From Orychophragmus violaceus (Eukaryota > Streptophyta > Magnoliopsida > Brassicales > Brassicaceae), in contig CM058230.1 in the NCBI GenBank assembly GCA_030180135.1, positions 16,803,082-16,867,081 of the forward strand: a stretch of 64,000 nucleotides of DNA, given 5' to 3'. Position numbers and translations under genes: made by a program. The notes below the pieces were generated by a model, which was not told the DNA's origin, did not search any database, and was given only the letters and a program-made list of their open reading frames with translations. Every line of letters begins with the position of its first letter. Position 1 is the stretch's first letter. This document shows positions 1 through 11,800 of the stretch, piece after piece.

Positions 1-3000
1 TGTTGTCAAATTTTTCATGCCATTGTTTCGGAGCTTGCTTAAGTCCATACAATGATTTCACAAGTTTACAAACTTTGTGTTCATTTCCCGGGACGACAAA
101 TCCTTCGGGTTGTTTCATATATATTTCCTCTTCTAAATCACCATTTAGAAAAGCTGTTTTAACATCCATTTGATGTATTTCCAGATTTCTCAAGGCTGCG
201 ATTCCAATCAGCATTCTGATTGAAGTTATTCTCGTTACAGGAGAATATGTGTCAAAGAAGTCCAGACCTTCTTTCTGTCGGAATCCTTGTACCACAAGTC
301 TAGACTTGTACTTATCAATTGAGCCATCTGTTTTCAATTTTGTTTTGAATATCCATTTACACCCTAGTGCTTTAAACCCTTCGGGTAGATCGGTTATTTC
401 CCATGTATGGTTTTGCATAATGGAGTCGATCTCACTATTGACAGCTTCCTTCCAAGAATGTGCGTCTGGTGTAGACATGGCTTCAGTGTACGTTCTTGGT
501 GCATTCTCTAGGAGAAAGACCATCATGAAGTCAGGACCGAACGATTTTTCCTTACGAGCTCTTTTGCTTCGTCTAGGTTCTCCTTCTTCGTCCACTTCAT
601 TTAATGAACCACCAGAAGTACTAGCCTCGTTTGTAGAGGAGCTAGGATCTTTCTCTTCACGATTTCGTTTTTTATCTTTACATGGAAAGATATGTTTAAA
701 GAAAGACACATTCCTTGATTCCATTATTGTATTTACATGGATGTCTGGTATGTCTGATTTGTGAACCAGAAACCGATAAGCGCTACTATTGTGTGCATAT
801 CCAATGAAGATACAATCAACTGTCTTAGGTCCGATTGAGACCTTTTTCGGTGGTGGTATTGCGACTTTTGCTAGGCACCCCCACACTTTCAGGTATTTGT
901 ACGAAGGTACTTTACCTTTCCAAAGTTCATATGGCGTTTTGCCAGTTACTTTGTGTGGTATTTTGTTGAGGATATAGTTTGTGGTAAGGAGCGCTTCCCC
1001 CCACAGGTTCTGGGGTAACCCAGATTCCTGCAACATTGCATTCATCATTTCTTTTAGAGTTCGGTTCTTTCGTTCCGCAACTCCGTTAGATTCCGGTGAG
1101 TAGGGAGCGGTAGTTTGATGTATGATGCCATTTTCTTGACAAAACGCATTAAATGGTCCATCATATTCGCCTCCTCTATCACTTCGAACTATTTTTATAG
1201 TTTTACCGAGTTGATTTTCAACTTCGAGTTTATATTCTTTGAATTTCTCCAAGACTTCATCTTTACTACGCAACAAGTATACATAGCAGTATTTTGTACA
1301 ATCATCTATGAATGTAACGAAATACTTTTTCCCTCCTCTAGTTTGTACCAACTTTAAGTCGCAAAAATCTGTGTGTATTAAGCCTAGAGGTTCGGTTGTT
1401 CTTTCAACACGAGGGGATGGTGTTTTCGTGAGTTTTGCTTGTACACATGTCTCACATTTTTCTTTGTTTATTTTGCATTTTGGGATTAGATTCGACTTCA
1501 TCAATCTTTGGACAGATTTATAATTCACATGTCCTAATCTTTCATGCCAAATATTAAAAGACTCAACCAAGTAAGAAACTGGATTCTTATTAATTGCATT
1601 GGCAGTGGTTACATCATTTTTGAGGACTGTCATCACACACATTTTGACAAGACCATCCTTAACAAACCCCTTTCCAATAAACACCCCATTCTTCCTTATT
1701 ATCAGCTGGTCAGACTCAAAGTTGATGGCGAAGCCATGCTTGTTGAGCAGAGTTCCAGAGATCAAGTTCTTCCTCATGTCTGGCACATGCTTCACGTTGT
1801 TGAGAGTAACTTCATTTCCTGAAGTCATCTTCAAAACCACTTTGCCAGTGCCTTCAATCTTGGAGTGTGACACATTTTCCATCAGAAGGTGAGCTTCAGT
1901 CTTGCTCTTCTGGTACGTGGAAAACATGCCCCTGTCAATGCAGATGTGTGTAGTGGCACCGGTGTCATACCACCACATTTTGGGATTATCCGCATTTTCT
2001 TCAGCCACGTTTGCTTCAGTGACCACCGCACACAAGTCTTCTTCAGTCAAGTTGACTTGAGCTTTAAGATCCTTAGCTTTGCGGCGACATTCGACAGCTT
2101 TGTGTCCTTTTTTGTGGCAGTAGGTGCATATCCCAACAAACTTGCTTGAGGGACCTTCCTTCTTAAAAGAAGTGGATGACTGAGGAGCCATCTTGTTAGG
2201 TGCACCTTTGGTCGGAATGAATTTCCCCTTGCCTTTTCCTTTGTACTCAGCCATGTTGGCATTGTGGGAAGAAGACATTTCAGCCTTGGCGGACATTTCT
2301 TTCTTGCCCTTGCGCTTCAAAGACTCATTTTGCAGCCTGGAAATCAGATTTGCCAAAGTCAGCGATTTCTGCTTGTGATCAAGATAGTTTTTGAAGTCTT
2401 TCCAGCTGGGTGGAAGCTTCTCGACGAAACAATTCACTGTGAATGTTTCACAGATCTTCATTCCTTCATCTGCTATCTCTTGGCAAAGCATCTGAAGTTC
2501 ATGCACTTGCTCCATGATGGGTTTTTCATCCACCATGCTGAATCGGAGAAATCTTGCAGTAGCAAATTTTCCGGAGCATACGTTGTACGATTTGTACTTC
2601 TTTTCCAAAGTTTCCCAGAGATCCTTCGAAGTTTTGATCTCGTGGTAAACCTTGTACAAATCGTTCACCAGGCGGCTTGTGATGTAGCCTTTGCATAGAA
2701 AATCACCATGGATCCATGCCTCAACGCTTAGGAAGGCACGCTTATCAGTGTTATCAGCCGGCAACACTGGTTTGGTCTCTGTGAGATACCTATCCAGATT
2801 CATGGTGCTAAGGAAGAAATGCATCCTTGATTGCCATTGTTTGAAGTCGGAACCATCAAACTTGTCTGGAGCGATCAGTGCGGTAGGCACCGTTGGCGTT
2901 GGGACACCGAGTGGTAGACCATTCCCATGTGAGTTGGGTGTCGACTCACTGGACGCATCATTCTCTTGGTTACCAGGTGGGACCACGATGTTTTCACCGG

Positions 3001-3010
3001 TAAGAGACAT
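1..3010 (-). CDS. Ty1/copia gag-pol polyprotein (3' end outside window)
   Basis: One open frame of about 1003 codons runs from an ATG at 3010 to the left edge of the window; I read it through on the minus strand and saw no stop. Domains in order: gag (from residue ~45), a CCHC zinc knuckle (C-TY-C-HKKG-H-KAVE-C, ~2120-2080), aspartic protease with WWYDTGATTH (~1980-1950), GAG-pre-integrase (WHERLGH), integrase core (HTDFCDL, DRGGEYDGPF, and the SNGVAERKNRTLKEMM block), and the start of reverse transcriptase (CKWIFKTK, YSPVTRITSIRM, IHQMDVKTAFLNGDLEEEIYMKQPEGF, shown here only in part). The polyprotein makes the particle, cuts itself, and copies and inserts the element. An unbroken frame points to a recent insertion. 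The rest of RT, RNase H and the 3' LTR must lie left of the window. Confidence 0.95.
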   Translation of the reverse strand, partial: MSLTGENIVVPPGNQENDASSESTPNSHGNGLPLGVPTPTVPTALIAPDKFDGSDFKQWQSRMHFFLSTMNLDRYLTETKPVLPADNTDKRAFLSVEAWIHGDFLCKGYITSRLVNDLYKVYHEIKTSKDLWETLEKKYKSYNVCSGKFATARFLRFSMVDEKPIMEQVHELQMLCQEIADEGMKICETFTVNCFVEKLPPSWKDFKNYLDHKQKSLTLANLISRLQNESLKRKGKKEMSAKAEMSSSHNANMAEYKGKGKGKFIPTKGAPNKMAPQSSTSFKKEGPSSKFVGICTYCHKKGHKAVECRRKAKDLKAQVNLTEEDLCAVVTEANVAEENADNPKMWWYDTGATTHICIDRGMFSTYQKSKTEAHLLMENVSHSKIEGTGKVVLKMTSGNEVTLNNVKHVPDMRKNLISGTLLNKHGFAINFESDQLIIRKNGVFIGKGFVKDGLVKMCVMTVLKNDVTTANAINKNPVSYLVESFNIWHERLGHVNYKSVQRLMKSNLIPKCKINKEKCETCVQAKLTKTPSPRVERTTEPLGLIHTDFCDLKLVQTRGGKKYFVTFIDDCTKYCYVYLLRSKDEVLEKFKEYKLEVENQLGKTIKIVRSDRGGEYDGPFNAFCQENGIIHQTTAPYSPESNGVAERKNRTLKEMMNAMLQESGLPQNLWGEALLTTNYILNKIPHKVTGKTPYELWKGKVPSYKYLKVWGCLAKVAIPPPKKVSIGPKTVDCIFIGYAHNSSAYRFLVHKSDIPDIHVNTIMESRNVSFFKHIFPCKDKKRNREEKDPSSSTNEASTSGGSLNEVDEEGEPRRSKRARKEKSFGPDFMMVFLLENAPRTYTEAMSTPDAHSWKEAVNSEIDSIMQNHTWEITDLPEGFKALGCKWIFKTKLKTDGSIDKYKSRLVVQGFRQKEGLDFFDTYSPVTRITSIRMLIGIAALRNLEIHQMDVKTAFLNGDLEEEIYMKQPEGFVVPGNEHKVCKLVKSLYGLKQAPKQWHEKFDN

Positions 3011-3057
3011 CTGTTCACAAAAAAACAGAAGAACAAAGTCAGTTTTTGGAACAGACT

Positions 3058-3842
3058 TGTAATAGCGATTGATCGCTTATTGATCGTTTAGATCGTATGA
3101 TATAACGTTTCGCAAACTCGCCAAAAGGCTTTCGCGGAAATCGTTTATCGAATCTGAGAATATAAATCGTTTTATTGAACAAACGATCAGCGGAATCGCG
3201 TATAGCGTTCGCCGAACACAGTTTGAAAATGTTTTATAAAATCGTGTGAAAAAGGTTTTTCTACAGTTTCTGAATCCGATTCAAGCGATAAGAATGAAGC
3301 GGATTTATTTTGAATTAAGACTGTAGGCCGTAAAAATACGGAGACAAAAACTGTTTGGAAAAACCGATGGAAAACACGATTAAGAAAAACGACTAAGCGG
3401 AGGCGAGATGATCTCTTTCCTAAATTCAAAATATCTCCCGTAGTGTAACAGTTTGATGAGATAATGAATCCCAGGATACAACCGCTTTGAGACTAAGATC
3501 GTGACACTCGATCAAAGAATCTGCGAACTTAGAATCTACGAATACTCTCGGACTTATTATAAGAAAGAAGACGAGAGAGATTGCTGGATTTTGAGTTGAG
3601 AAAGATATATCTAAGAAGATATGTGGTGTGGTGTGTTTTTTGAGAGAGAGATGGATTTCTATATATAGGACATAGAAAGACTCCAAAACTTCTCTTGCTT
3701 TCAATGTGGGACAAAATAAGTTCCCACTTAAGTTTGGAGAACAACAAAGGTTTTACCAATTTTTATTGGCTCAAGCCCATTTCTTTTCAACTCTTATAAT
3801 ATTTTATAAACCAAATTGTTCATTAAAATATTAGGCCCAACA
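3058..3842 (-). repeat. 5' LTR of the copia element
   Basis: On the minus strand the LTR opens with TGTTGGGCCTAATA at 3842, a usual plant copia LTR start. A TATA box (CTATATATAG) lies near 3656-3665. The other boundary, near 3058 (minus-strand end ..CTATTACA), is a guess: I did not find a clear TGGTATCAGAGC primer site between the LTR and the gag ATG. The right edge is firm because the sequence to its right matches exon 1 and the splice donor of the DUF1338 paralogs at 28314-28352 and 39222-39260. The bases just outside, TCAAG at 3843-3847, should be one half of a 5-bp target duplication. Confidence 0.75.
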
Positions 3843-3850
3843 TCAAGAAC

Positions 3851-3889
3851 CTTGAAAGATGAAGTGTGAGGCAAGTCGAGAGAATCCAT
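3851..3889 (-). pseudogene. Exon 1 of a third DUF1338 (2-oxoadipate dioxygenase-like) gene, cut by copia insertion in intron 1
   Basis: The 39 bases encode MDSLDLPHTSSFK and end at a GT splice donor. The two intact paralogs in this window have exons 1 of exactly 39 bases encoding MGSLDLPHASSLK and MGSLDLPHASSFK. Only 8 bases of intron 1 remain before the copia LTR starts at 3842. The remaining six exons are not in the window; if they survive they lie beyond the left edge, on the far side of the copia element. Whether the gene is still spliced across a ~5-kb element cannot be seen here. Start codon, frame and donor are all intact. Confidence 0.75.
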
Positions 3890-5199
3890 GTCGGAACAGC
3901 CTTCACTCTGTGAGTGAGAAACACAGTTTTGATAGATTGTTCTTATTTATTAACGCATTTCTATGCGAAGGAAAAGGAGTCATGAGGTCCATTACCAGGA
4001 TTGTTGATATTTTATTGAAATTCTGCACATTTTCCTTTAATTTACTTAATAAAAAAATATCATATAAAAATCATTCAACGATTCCTTCTTATCAGATTAT
4101 GCAGGTCTGTCTTTTACTTAATAACAAAAAGATTTAGACACAATATACGAGATTTTAGATGTTCATATAACTCTTTTTTTCCTTCTCGTAGAATCTTATC
4201 ATCTAATTATGTGCGCACTTCCAATTATCAAAAAAAATTATGTGCGCACTTATATTTTGTTAATAAATAAATTAGACCTAACACACGAGACTTTCTTTAC
4301 AGATGCAAAGTGAAGTCCACTACTATGATGCATGACGACGAGATAATATATCTTATTGGATAAGACAAGATTAAATGATATAAAACCATTCAGCGAATCC
4401 TCCTTATCAGATTATGCACTTCTTTTATTTATTTATGTTAAACACATAAATAGTTACACATTTTCTTTACCGAATTCCCTCAAGCTTTTATAGACAAATT
4501 CAATTGTCCTAAGCATTAGTATTACCACCCAGTTAAAAGGTTATTATTCATCTTAACGAAACGGAATTGGTGATCTGAATCGGAGGAACGACCAATTAAC
4601 CAATACAACTTGTCCTTTTAGGTTTTAAATAACCGTATATATCATGGCTGTATGAATCATGACTATGTTCCATATTCAAAATTTTGGGTCTTAAACCGTT
4701 TACATTATTGGGTTGGTACCCCAAATTTTGGTCAAATATAAAAGTAGATTACAAATTATGGTCTTTCTATTTTTGTCATTTATTTCTGATATTGACCTTA
4801 TATATAATAATTATTTACGAAACAAACTTCTGCAAAAAGTTTACTAATAATTTTGGGACATGTCAAATGACTTAAACAACATTTCTTCTACTTTGTATTT
4901 ACTAAAATGATATCATCATCAATTCTGCAAACCACTATGGACAACCAATTTTGGAAGTTGTAAATGCTTTAACCATCTAAAGATAACCTTCTAAAGCTCA
5001 TTAATTTTTTTTCACAAATTTCATATCCCTCTCAATCCTCTTTATTTTCAGCCAAAAACTCTCTAATTTAGTTTTAAAATCTTTGATCCCTTGTATCTTG
5101 ACACTTTTCGGTCTTTCTTGCATTCACAATGGCTGAGTTTCTTTGTTGGTGGTTGGACTTGAAATTCTGGGCGGTTAAAGAAGGTAAAAATTGCTTCGG
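3890..5199. other. AT-rich spacer, no gene seen
   Basis: This is the upstream side of the third DUF1338 copy, then AT-rich DNA. I see only short direct repeats: a ~40-base segment containing CTTATCAGATTATGCA occurs near 4070-4110 and again near 4383-4424, and ATTATGTGCGCACTT occurs twice near 4205-4250. No open frame has the composition of a protein. Confidence 0.5.
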
Positions 5200-5420
5200 T
5201 TTAGTTTTATTCGATTTTCAGATCTGTTTCACGATACTAGACTTCGTTGAGAAGTTTACTCGTCAACGTGGGGTCTAATTTAGTAACTGATTTTTTTAAT
5301 ATTTTCGTTAGTAGACTTCTTTTCTAGTATCGGGAAGTTTGCTGGTTCCCTTTGCAAACAAAAATGTGTAGTAGACTTCTCGTAGTAGTCTCTAGTCAAT
5401 TTAGGGTCTAGTTTTACATT
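5200..5420. repeat. Cluster of TAGACTTC-type repeats
   Basis: The words TACTAGACTTC, AGTAGACTTCT and AGTAGACTTCTCG occur within about 200 bases together with near-inverted forms such as GAGAAGTTTACTC. Such clustered short repeats are common in the non-coding parts of Brassicaceae DNA transposons. No coding sequence or terminus was found to name the family. Confidence 0.35.
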
Positions 5421-5519
5421 TGACATAGTCAAAGTATTTTTCGTGAGAAAATTTGTTTCACATGCTAGTTTGTTGTTCTCAGATTGCGTTTTGAGAAAGC
5501 CTAGAAAGTAAGGTCGAAC

Positions 5520-6717
5520 AATGCCATGATTACTTGTATCTTGTCTCTTGTTTTGGATGAAACTTGCTGTTAATTAATGCTAGCTCTCATAAGTGATAAC
5601 TAAAATTTGACATTGAAATATCTTGCTTGTGCATTGTTGATTGAGCTCATGGATACCATACACATACTTGGGCATTCTTTTCCCTTTTACCACTCTTGTT
5701 TTCTCAAGTAGACCACCACACGCAATCCCATCCTTCTTTCAAGCCTTAAACACCTTACTGAGAGCAGTAAAGCCTCTTTGGAATTAGTCAAACAAAGAGT
5801 GTTGAGTTAGGAGAGACTAGGAGAAGTATCCGTATTAGAAGCTAGCTTGACATCTTTTGGTAATGCATTAGTGTAGGATTGAAGTTTGGAGAAATTTGAG
5901 AAGAGAAAAGAGTGGGAAAGAAAGAAAAGAAATGAGAAAGAAGTATAGGATCAAAAGTGCATGGTAGGCTAAGGGAAAAGTGATAGCTTTAAGTCAAAAT
6001 GAAATAAAAGTCTCTTCGAAAAAAAAAGAAAAGAAAAGAAGCCAAAAGTCTCATGATAAAAAGAGAAAGAAACTAGTGTAAAAAGAAAAGAGAGCTAAAA
6101 TCAAAAGAAAAGCCTTGCCATAGTTCAAAGATTGTAATAGATCCTCTAAATGCTTAAGTGGAAGAAGTGGTCAATTGAGTTAAGGGAAGAAGGCAAATTG
6201 CCTTAGGTAGTGAACATTCATTTAGGAGGGTTAAGCTTAGGAGTGAAAGTTATTTGGGGCATTTGGGTAGACGGAAATCATCCTAGTATGCATCAATTGC
6301 TATTTACTTTTAGAATTTCTCCATGGTTCATTCATCTTTTGAGAGAAACCCTATGCATTTGGATAACCTTGTTTGACTGAGATTATTTTTTATCTCAAAA
6401 TCTTGTCCCTCTTCCAAATGAGTTTGATTGATTTGCGTGAGTGAAATCCATTTGAAACACTTAATGAAAGTTACATAGCTAGTGGATAAGAATGCATGTG
6501 TAGGTTGAGAATTGAGCTTGAGACATTGTTAGGATGAGTATGAATATTTCTTTTGGATTAAGACTTGCCTTGATTTCATCTTAAAAACATTGACTTAGAC
6601 TTGAACTTGTTGATCTTGATTTTGTTTTTGGATTGGAGCTCCCCCTTCAAACCTTTATTCTTCTCTTATCTTTGATTTTTTTGCTTGCGAACAAGAAAAT
6701 TGCAAGTTTGGGAGAGT
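5520..6717 (+). mobile_element. 3' untranslated internal region of an Athila-like Ty3/gypsy element
   Basis: A long purine-rich, non-coding stretch ends in a polypurine tract, GCAAGTTTGGGAGAGT, directly before the LTR start at 6718. The layout (no ORF, AG-rich block around 5880-6110, then the tract CAAGTTTGGGAGAG) is that of the 3' internal region of Athila/Tat gypsy elements. No gag, pol or env-like frame is present, so the element is truncated or non-autonomous. The left boundary is approximate. Confidence 0.6.
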
Positions 6718-8388
6718 TGATATCATCACATTTAATTCATTAGGCATCATTTTTAGTTTATAATTTGACATCATATTCATTGTTCATACTTTTTTTTCTT
6801 ACGATTATTACATTTAAATTTTTAGCTAGTTTAGAATTAGGATTTGCATTATTTTTGGTCTTTTTGGAGTGTTTCCCTTGCCATTTCTAGGTTCTTGGAG
6901 TTATGTACGGATGATGGTTAGAATTGGGAGAAAGAGGAGCATAAGAAGCAAGGAGGAACTCATCCTAAGCTGCATCGAGCATTAACATCAGACATCTTCA
7001 GTCAGATGTGATCTCATTGGTCAAGACCATCAACCCATTCACATCCGATGCTTCATGATCGAATCTCACCAAAGTCACGAGAGTTCATCGGTCGAAACCA
7101 TTGTCCAATGGATCTCCATTGGTCACTCAATACCGGGAAATTCATGACCGATTCAACCCACCACACTTTAAGAAAAAAAATCCAGAGAGAGTATCGGTCC
7201 TAAGCATCAGCCTAGCTCAGACCGATGTGAATCCATCGACCATCATCCATCGGTCAGATCAAGACCGATGCAAGAATCCATTTCAAATCAGAAAGCCTGC
7301 ATAGATTCCATCGGTCACAAGCATTGGTTAACACCTGACCGATGGAACTCCATTGATCACACCATGACCGATGCTCTCTCCCGAACACCAATATCCAGAT
7401 TAACCAGGTCAAGACTCGGTTTGTCTCTGATTGACCCGGTTCGTGTTACTGTTCACTATAAAAGCATAAACCCTATTTTCTCATCTTATCTTGTTTTTCT
7501 CTATAAAAACCTTAGTTCTTATGATTTTTAAGGAAGATTGGATTTTTCTTTAATCTAAGTGGTGTTTCTTCATCTTTTATTAATCCTTTTTGTCTTCTTT
7601 CATTAATCTACATACTTAACATGATTTTATAGGTTTTGTTGGGTTAGGATGATTAGTGAGTAGTTTCTCTTAGAACTCATGGGTTAGGTAGATTAAGGAT
7701 GAAATTAGGGTGAACTTTGGATTCTTAGGACTAGATAATCATTGATTCTTCCTATTTAGGTGATCTTTATGCTAGATTAACCTTGATCAGGTTGATTTAG
7801 AACATAAATAATTTATTGTACACAAGGTGTTTGATAGAATTCTTGAATGAACCTTTTAGAGATTTGCATGCTAGCTCATGAGAATGAATGTCTAAGGTGT
7901 TAATTTGTATTGCTTATTTGGCTTTTATTCAAAAAATAGAATTTGATTTTGATTAAGGATTAGATAAATAGATTAGTATCAAGAAATTGTATTAGTCTAT
8001 TGATTAGTGTTCTTGACCTAAGGATTATCTCATTTGAGATTAAGTTATCATTCTAAGATTAGCCCTAACATCACCCTAGTTCATTGACCTAATCCAAAGG
8101 CTCGCCATTTAATCATAAATTTTTAATTTGTTTTGTTTGCTTGTTTTGCATTGATTACTTTGTTTAGCTTATGAACCAATGTTTGAATATGATTGCTTAT
8201 AATTTGTTTGTTCTTGTTTGATTGCTTTTCCTAAATATCATTTATGATTTTAGAAATATCACTTTAAATTTGAATTTTCTTGGAGTTTAGTGCATTCTAA
8301 GTGAAAAATCTATTCTTTATAGATTGATACCTCATATAAGTATTTGAAGAATTGATACCCTCTAAAATTAGATAAAAATTATAGTATC
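6718..8388 (+). repeat. 3' LTR of the Athila-like element
   Basis: It starts TGATATCATCACATT right after the polypurine tract and probably ends ..ATAGTATCA near 8388. A TATA box (CACTATAAAAGC) is at ~7454-7465. The last ~900 bases are related to the solo LTR at 30207-31746: both contain a stretch of the form GGATTAGA(T/C)AAA.AGATTAGT..CAAGA followed by GATTAGTGTTCTTG. Between 6990 and 7380 the LTR carries about ten copies of CATCGGTC and its complement GACCGATG. The right boundary is inferred from that comparison. Confidence 0.6.
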
Positions 8389-8475
8389 AGCTTGCACCCT
8401 CTAAATTTTGCATGGTTTAATTTTTTTATAACCCATGTAATCTGTTATGGGCCCACCATTAGTTGTACACATGGG

Positions 8476-8485
8476 TTGTTTCAGC
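8476..8485. repeat. 10-bp target site duplication, left copy, of the 16-kb MULE
   Basis: TTGTTTCAGC sits directly outside the left terminus and is repeated exactly at 24523-24532. Mutator-like elements duplicate 9-11 bp on insertion. Confidence 0.95.
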
Positions 8486-8610
8486 GGGTGAATTGCACTG
8501 AGTGTATCTTTTATATATTTTTCTTGCAAATTGGTATCTTCTTAAATGTTTGTTCAATTGTGTATCTTTTTTTGATGAGAGAGACAATGAAAAGTCAAAA
8601 ATGCCCTTAA
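8486..8610 (+). repeat. Left terminal inverted repeat of the MULE
   Basis: The first 27 bases match the other end at 24 positions; sub-terminal similarity is weaker and interrupted. It includes three TGTATCTTT-like words, also found at the other end. Confidence 0.85.
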
Positions 8611-8859
8611 GACTAAATGACCTGAGCAATTACTCAATTGCTAACTAGAAATTTTATAGTTGGGGTAATTTAATAATTTATCATAGGCTTTTAATTAATG
8701 GCTAAAACAAAAAGGGGAAAAAAAAAGCTGGTCTCTTTCGATCTTCTCTCTTCTACATCAATAGTAAGGTAAGCTTGACACGATTAGAAATAACCAATTT
8801 TGTTTCGACCCCCAATCTGAGAATGAAACTCATGCGATTGATTTTGTATTTTTCAGGCA

Positions 8860-11800
8860 ATGGTGGACAAAGAACTACCGAGCAGATTGTACAAAACAGA
8901 TCGATATCCAGATGGTAGACTGAATATATACTCCAAACCGGAGATACTAAACAAAGTTTGGCAGCTATTGAAGGATACGCCGGAGTGGGAGAGATTACGG
9001 GATTCTAGTTTTGGAGATTTGTTTAGGCTCCCGGTAAAGCAGTGTTCAATTTCAGGGAAATTGATACATGGGCTACTGGGGAGACAACTAATTACGAAAA
9101 AGAAGTACGAGTTGAGTACAGTTTTTGCAGGGCAACCACTGCGATTCTCATTAGTTGAGTTTGGAATGATAACAGGCTTGAATTGTTGCGAGTTCCCGGA
9201 AGAAGAAGACACAGAAGATCGGAGTATAGTGGTGGTGAGAAGTACTTCGGAATGGGAAGATTTATTTGGACAGATGAGTAAGACCATGAAGAAGGGGGAC
9301 CAAGGGGTTAAGATTTCAGACATACTTCAAATGCTTGAGGATAGAGACATGGATGGAACAAAAAGGTTGAAGCTTGCGCTGATATGTATTGTTGATGGAG
9401 TGCTTATTTGTAGCAACCAGGTTGCAAAAGCAACGCCGGAGTTTGTTGAGATGCTTAGCGATGTTGATAATTTTTTGAGCTATCCATGGGGAAGAGTGTC
9501 GTTTCTTAAAACAATTAATTCAATGAAACCTGGCCCAAGAACGGGAGAAATTGGTGAAGATCCGGTTAAAACATTCAGAACTCAGCTGCAGCAGCAAACA
9601 AAGGTCGTCTATGGATTCCCGCTTGCATTCCAACTTCTAGTTTTCCGATGTATTCCCGGATTCTTGGAGAGGATGCCTGACCATGAATCAACTATGAGCT
9701 TCATGGATATTTCTTTCGAAAGGATCCCGAAAAACAACTGGATTAGTAGTGAGACTGTAATAGACGTAGAGTTTGGATCTGAGGTATGTGTAGTTCCGTA
9801 TAGTGAATATTAAAACAAATCCGTGTATCCATACAGATGTGGTATTTTTCTATGTACAGGTAAAAGTGGTACCGTATTTAAAACCAATGGGACCATTTGG
9901 AGAGGGCTGGGGGGAGTGGATAGACGAGATTAAAGATAAGAAGTTGGTGTATCTTGAAAATCTGGTGGATAGTGATCACAACTTTAAGAAGGAGGAGTGG
10001 CCTGGGGGAGATTCTTCGCATAAGCTCATTAAATACGTCTGAAAGGCTATTGTAGAGAACAAAAAAAAAAGAAAACCTTCATTACTCGCTATTGAAGATG
10101 GCATTGAACACGTATCAAAGACTGTTGGGGATAACAAGAAGAGAAAGCTACCGTTACTTGCTATTGAATATGGAAGTATAACAGAGACAAGTTCTGTTGG
10201 TGATGATAAATTCAAGAGTTGGGTGGAGAAGAAAATCGAGAATTTGGAAAAAGAGGTGGCGTGGTTGAAGCGAAGAAAGACGTCAAAGGATTGTAGGTTG
10301 CGTGGAATCAAACGTCTGAACAGCCCAGGCCAGAAGTGTACGTTGACAGGGATGAAGAGAATTTTCTTAGGTGAAAGAGAAAAGGGGAAGAAGGATAAAT
10401 GTAATTCCAAAGGGGCGGAGAATGTTAATACTGGAGTTGGTGATCAAGGTGTTGGAAGTCATGCGACAGACGAGGGCACTAATCGGGATAATGTGAATTC
10501 TATTATTTCTCAAGTTATCAACAGTGTTGATGAAACTTTTTTCGATCAAGAAAATCTGGGATCTGAATTTAACATTGGCAACTTTTGTACTCAGCTGGAT
10601 GACACAATTGATCCTTGTAAAACAAGGGATGAATCAATTGTTGGTAGGGCGATGCAGCATATGGGAATGATCAAAGATGGGGAGGAGGAAAAGCACTCGA
10701 AAGATGTTTTGTATGCAGCTCAAAGTTTAGAAAACCTAGGAAAAGGTGGGGTTGTAAACAGTGCTATGTTGAATCCATCAAACCAGGTGATATGCTGATA
10801 TGCTGAGTTTGCATCCATAAGTTATGATATTTGACTAATTGTACATAATGTTTACTTTGCGGTGGTCTTAAATCTTTGGGATTTAGCATGGCGAGTCCAA
10901 AACAGGCAGCCCTGTGGAGGGATATGAAGGCGATGTGTTGGCCAAGAGTGAAATTTGTGATACAGAAGAAAGGGAAGTCATTCAGCATCAGGTAATTATG
11001 GAGACGATTGCATGCTTTAAGTAGATAGATATTTATGGATACGTTCGCATGCTTTAAGGTACATAAGGACTCAGAGCTTCCATTGCAAACAAAATCTGAT
11101 GACATACGCATGGAAATCGCAGTGGATATTTCCAGGGTCAATGACGAAGAAGGACAAGAGGAGTTAGCTGGCGAGAGAGTATCGATGGATAGTGAAGTGT
11201 GTACTACCTTTATGGATACCTTTGAAACCTTGGATTAATTGGAGTATTATCCATTTGCTAGATTTGGTAGATATAAGTTTTGTATGGATATTTGGCAGGT
11301 TAATAGAGAAGAGCGTGAAGAAATAATTGACGGTGCATCCATTGGAAACAAAAGTGATAATGCTGCTGCCGGGATTAAACAAACAAATGGACAGATGCAA
11401 AGCCAAATTGAGAGTTCATTAAGTCAGGATTCCACGGGAGATGGAGAACTGGAGAAAGATAGTAAGAAAGTATCCACTGACGATGAAGTGTGTACTGCGA
11501 TGGAGGTTTGTAACGCTTAACAGAGGCTGTTGAAGATAAGCTTTTGTATAAATGTCTTATTAAAGGGAATAACAAGGTTAGCGTATTTTTTTTGGGCAGA
11601 GCAATCCAGGGAATCATGTTGAAGGAAATAAGGAGGGAGTATCCATCTGCTGCGATCTCGGAAGAATGATGGATGGACCGAAGTCTGTGTGTGGTGAAGA
11701 ACAGGCAACGGGAAGAGAGTCCGAAGTTGTCTGTGAACAAAAAGATGAGGAGATACCCATGGAAGGCAAGGTGGACAGTTCCTTTAAGGAGAACAAAAAG

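Noticed and set aside
249..2698. Plus-strand open frames of 60-170 codons
   Set aside because: They are antisense shadows of the unbroken copia polyprotein on the minus strand.
7101..7531. Plus-strand frames within the Athila-like LTR
   Set aside because: They are made of the CATCGGTC repeat and the LTR promoter; no protein features.
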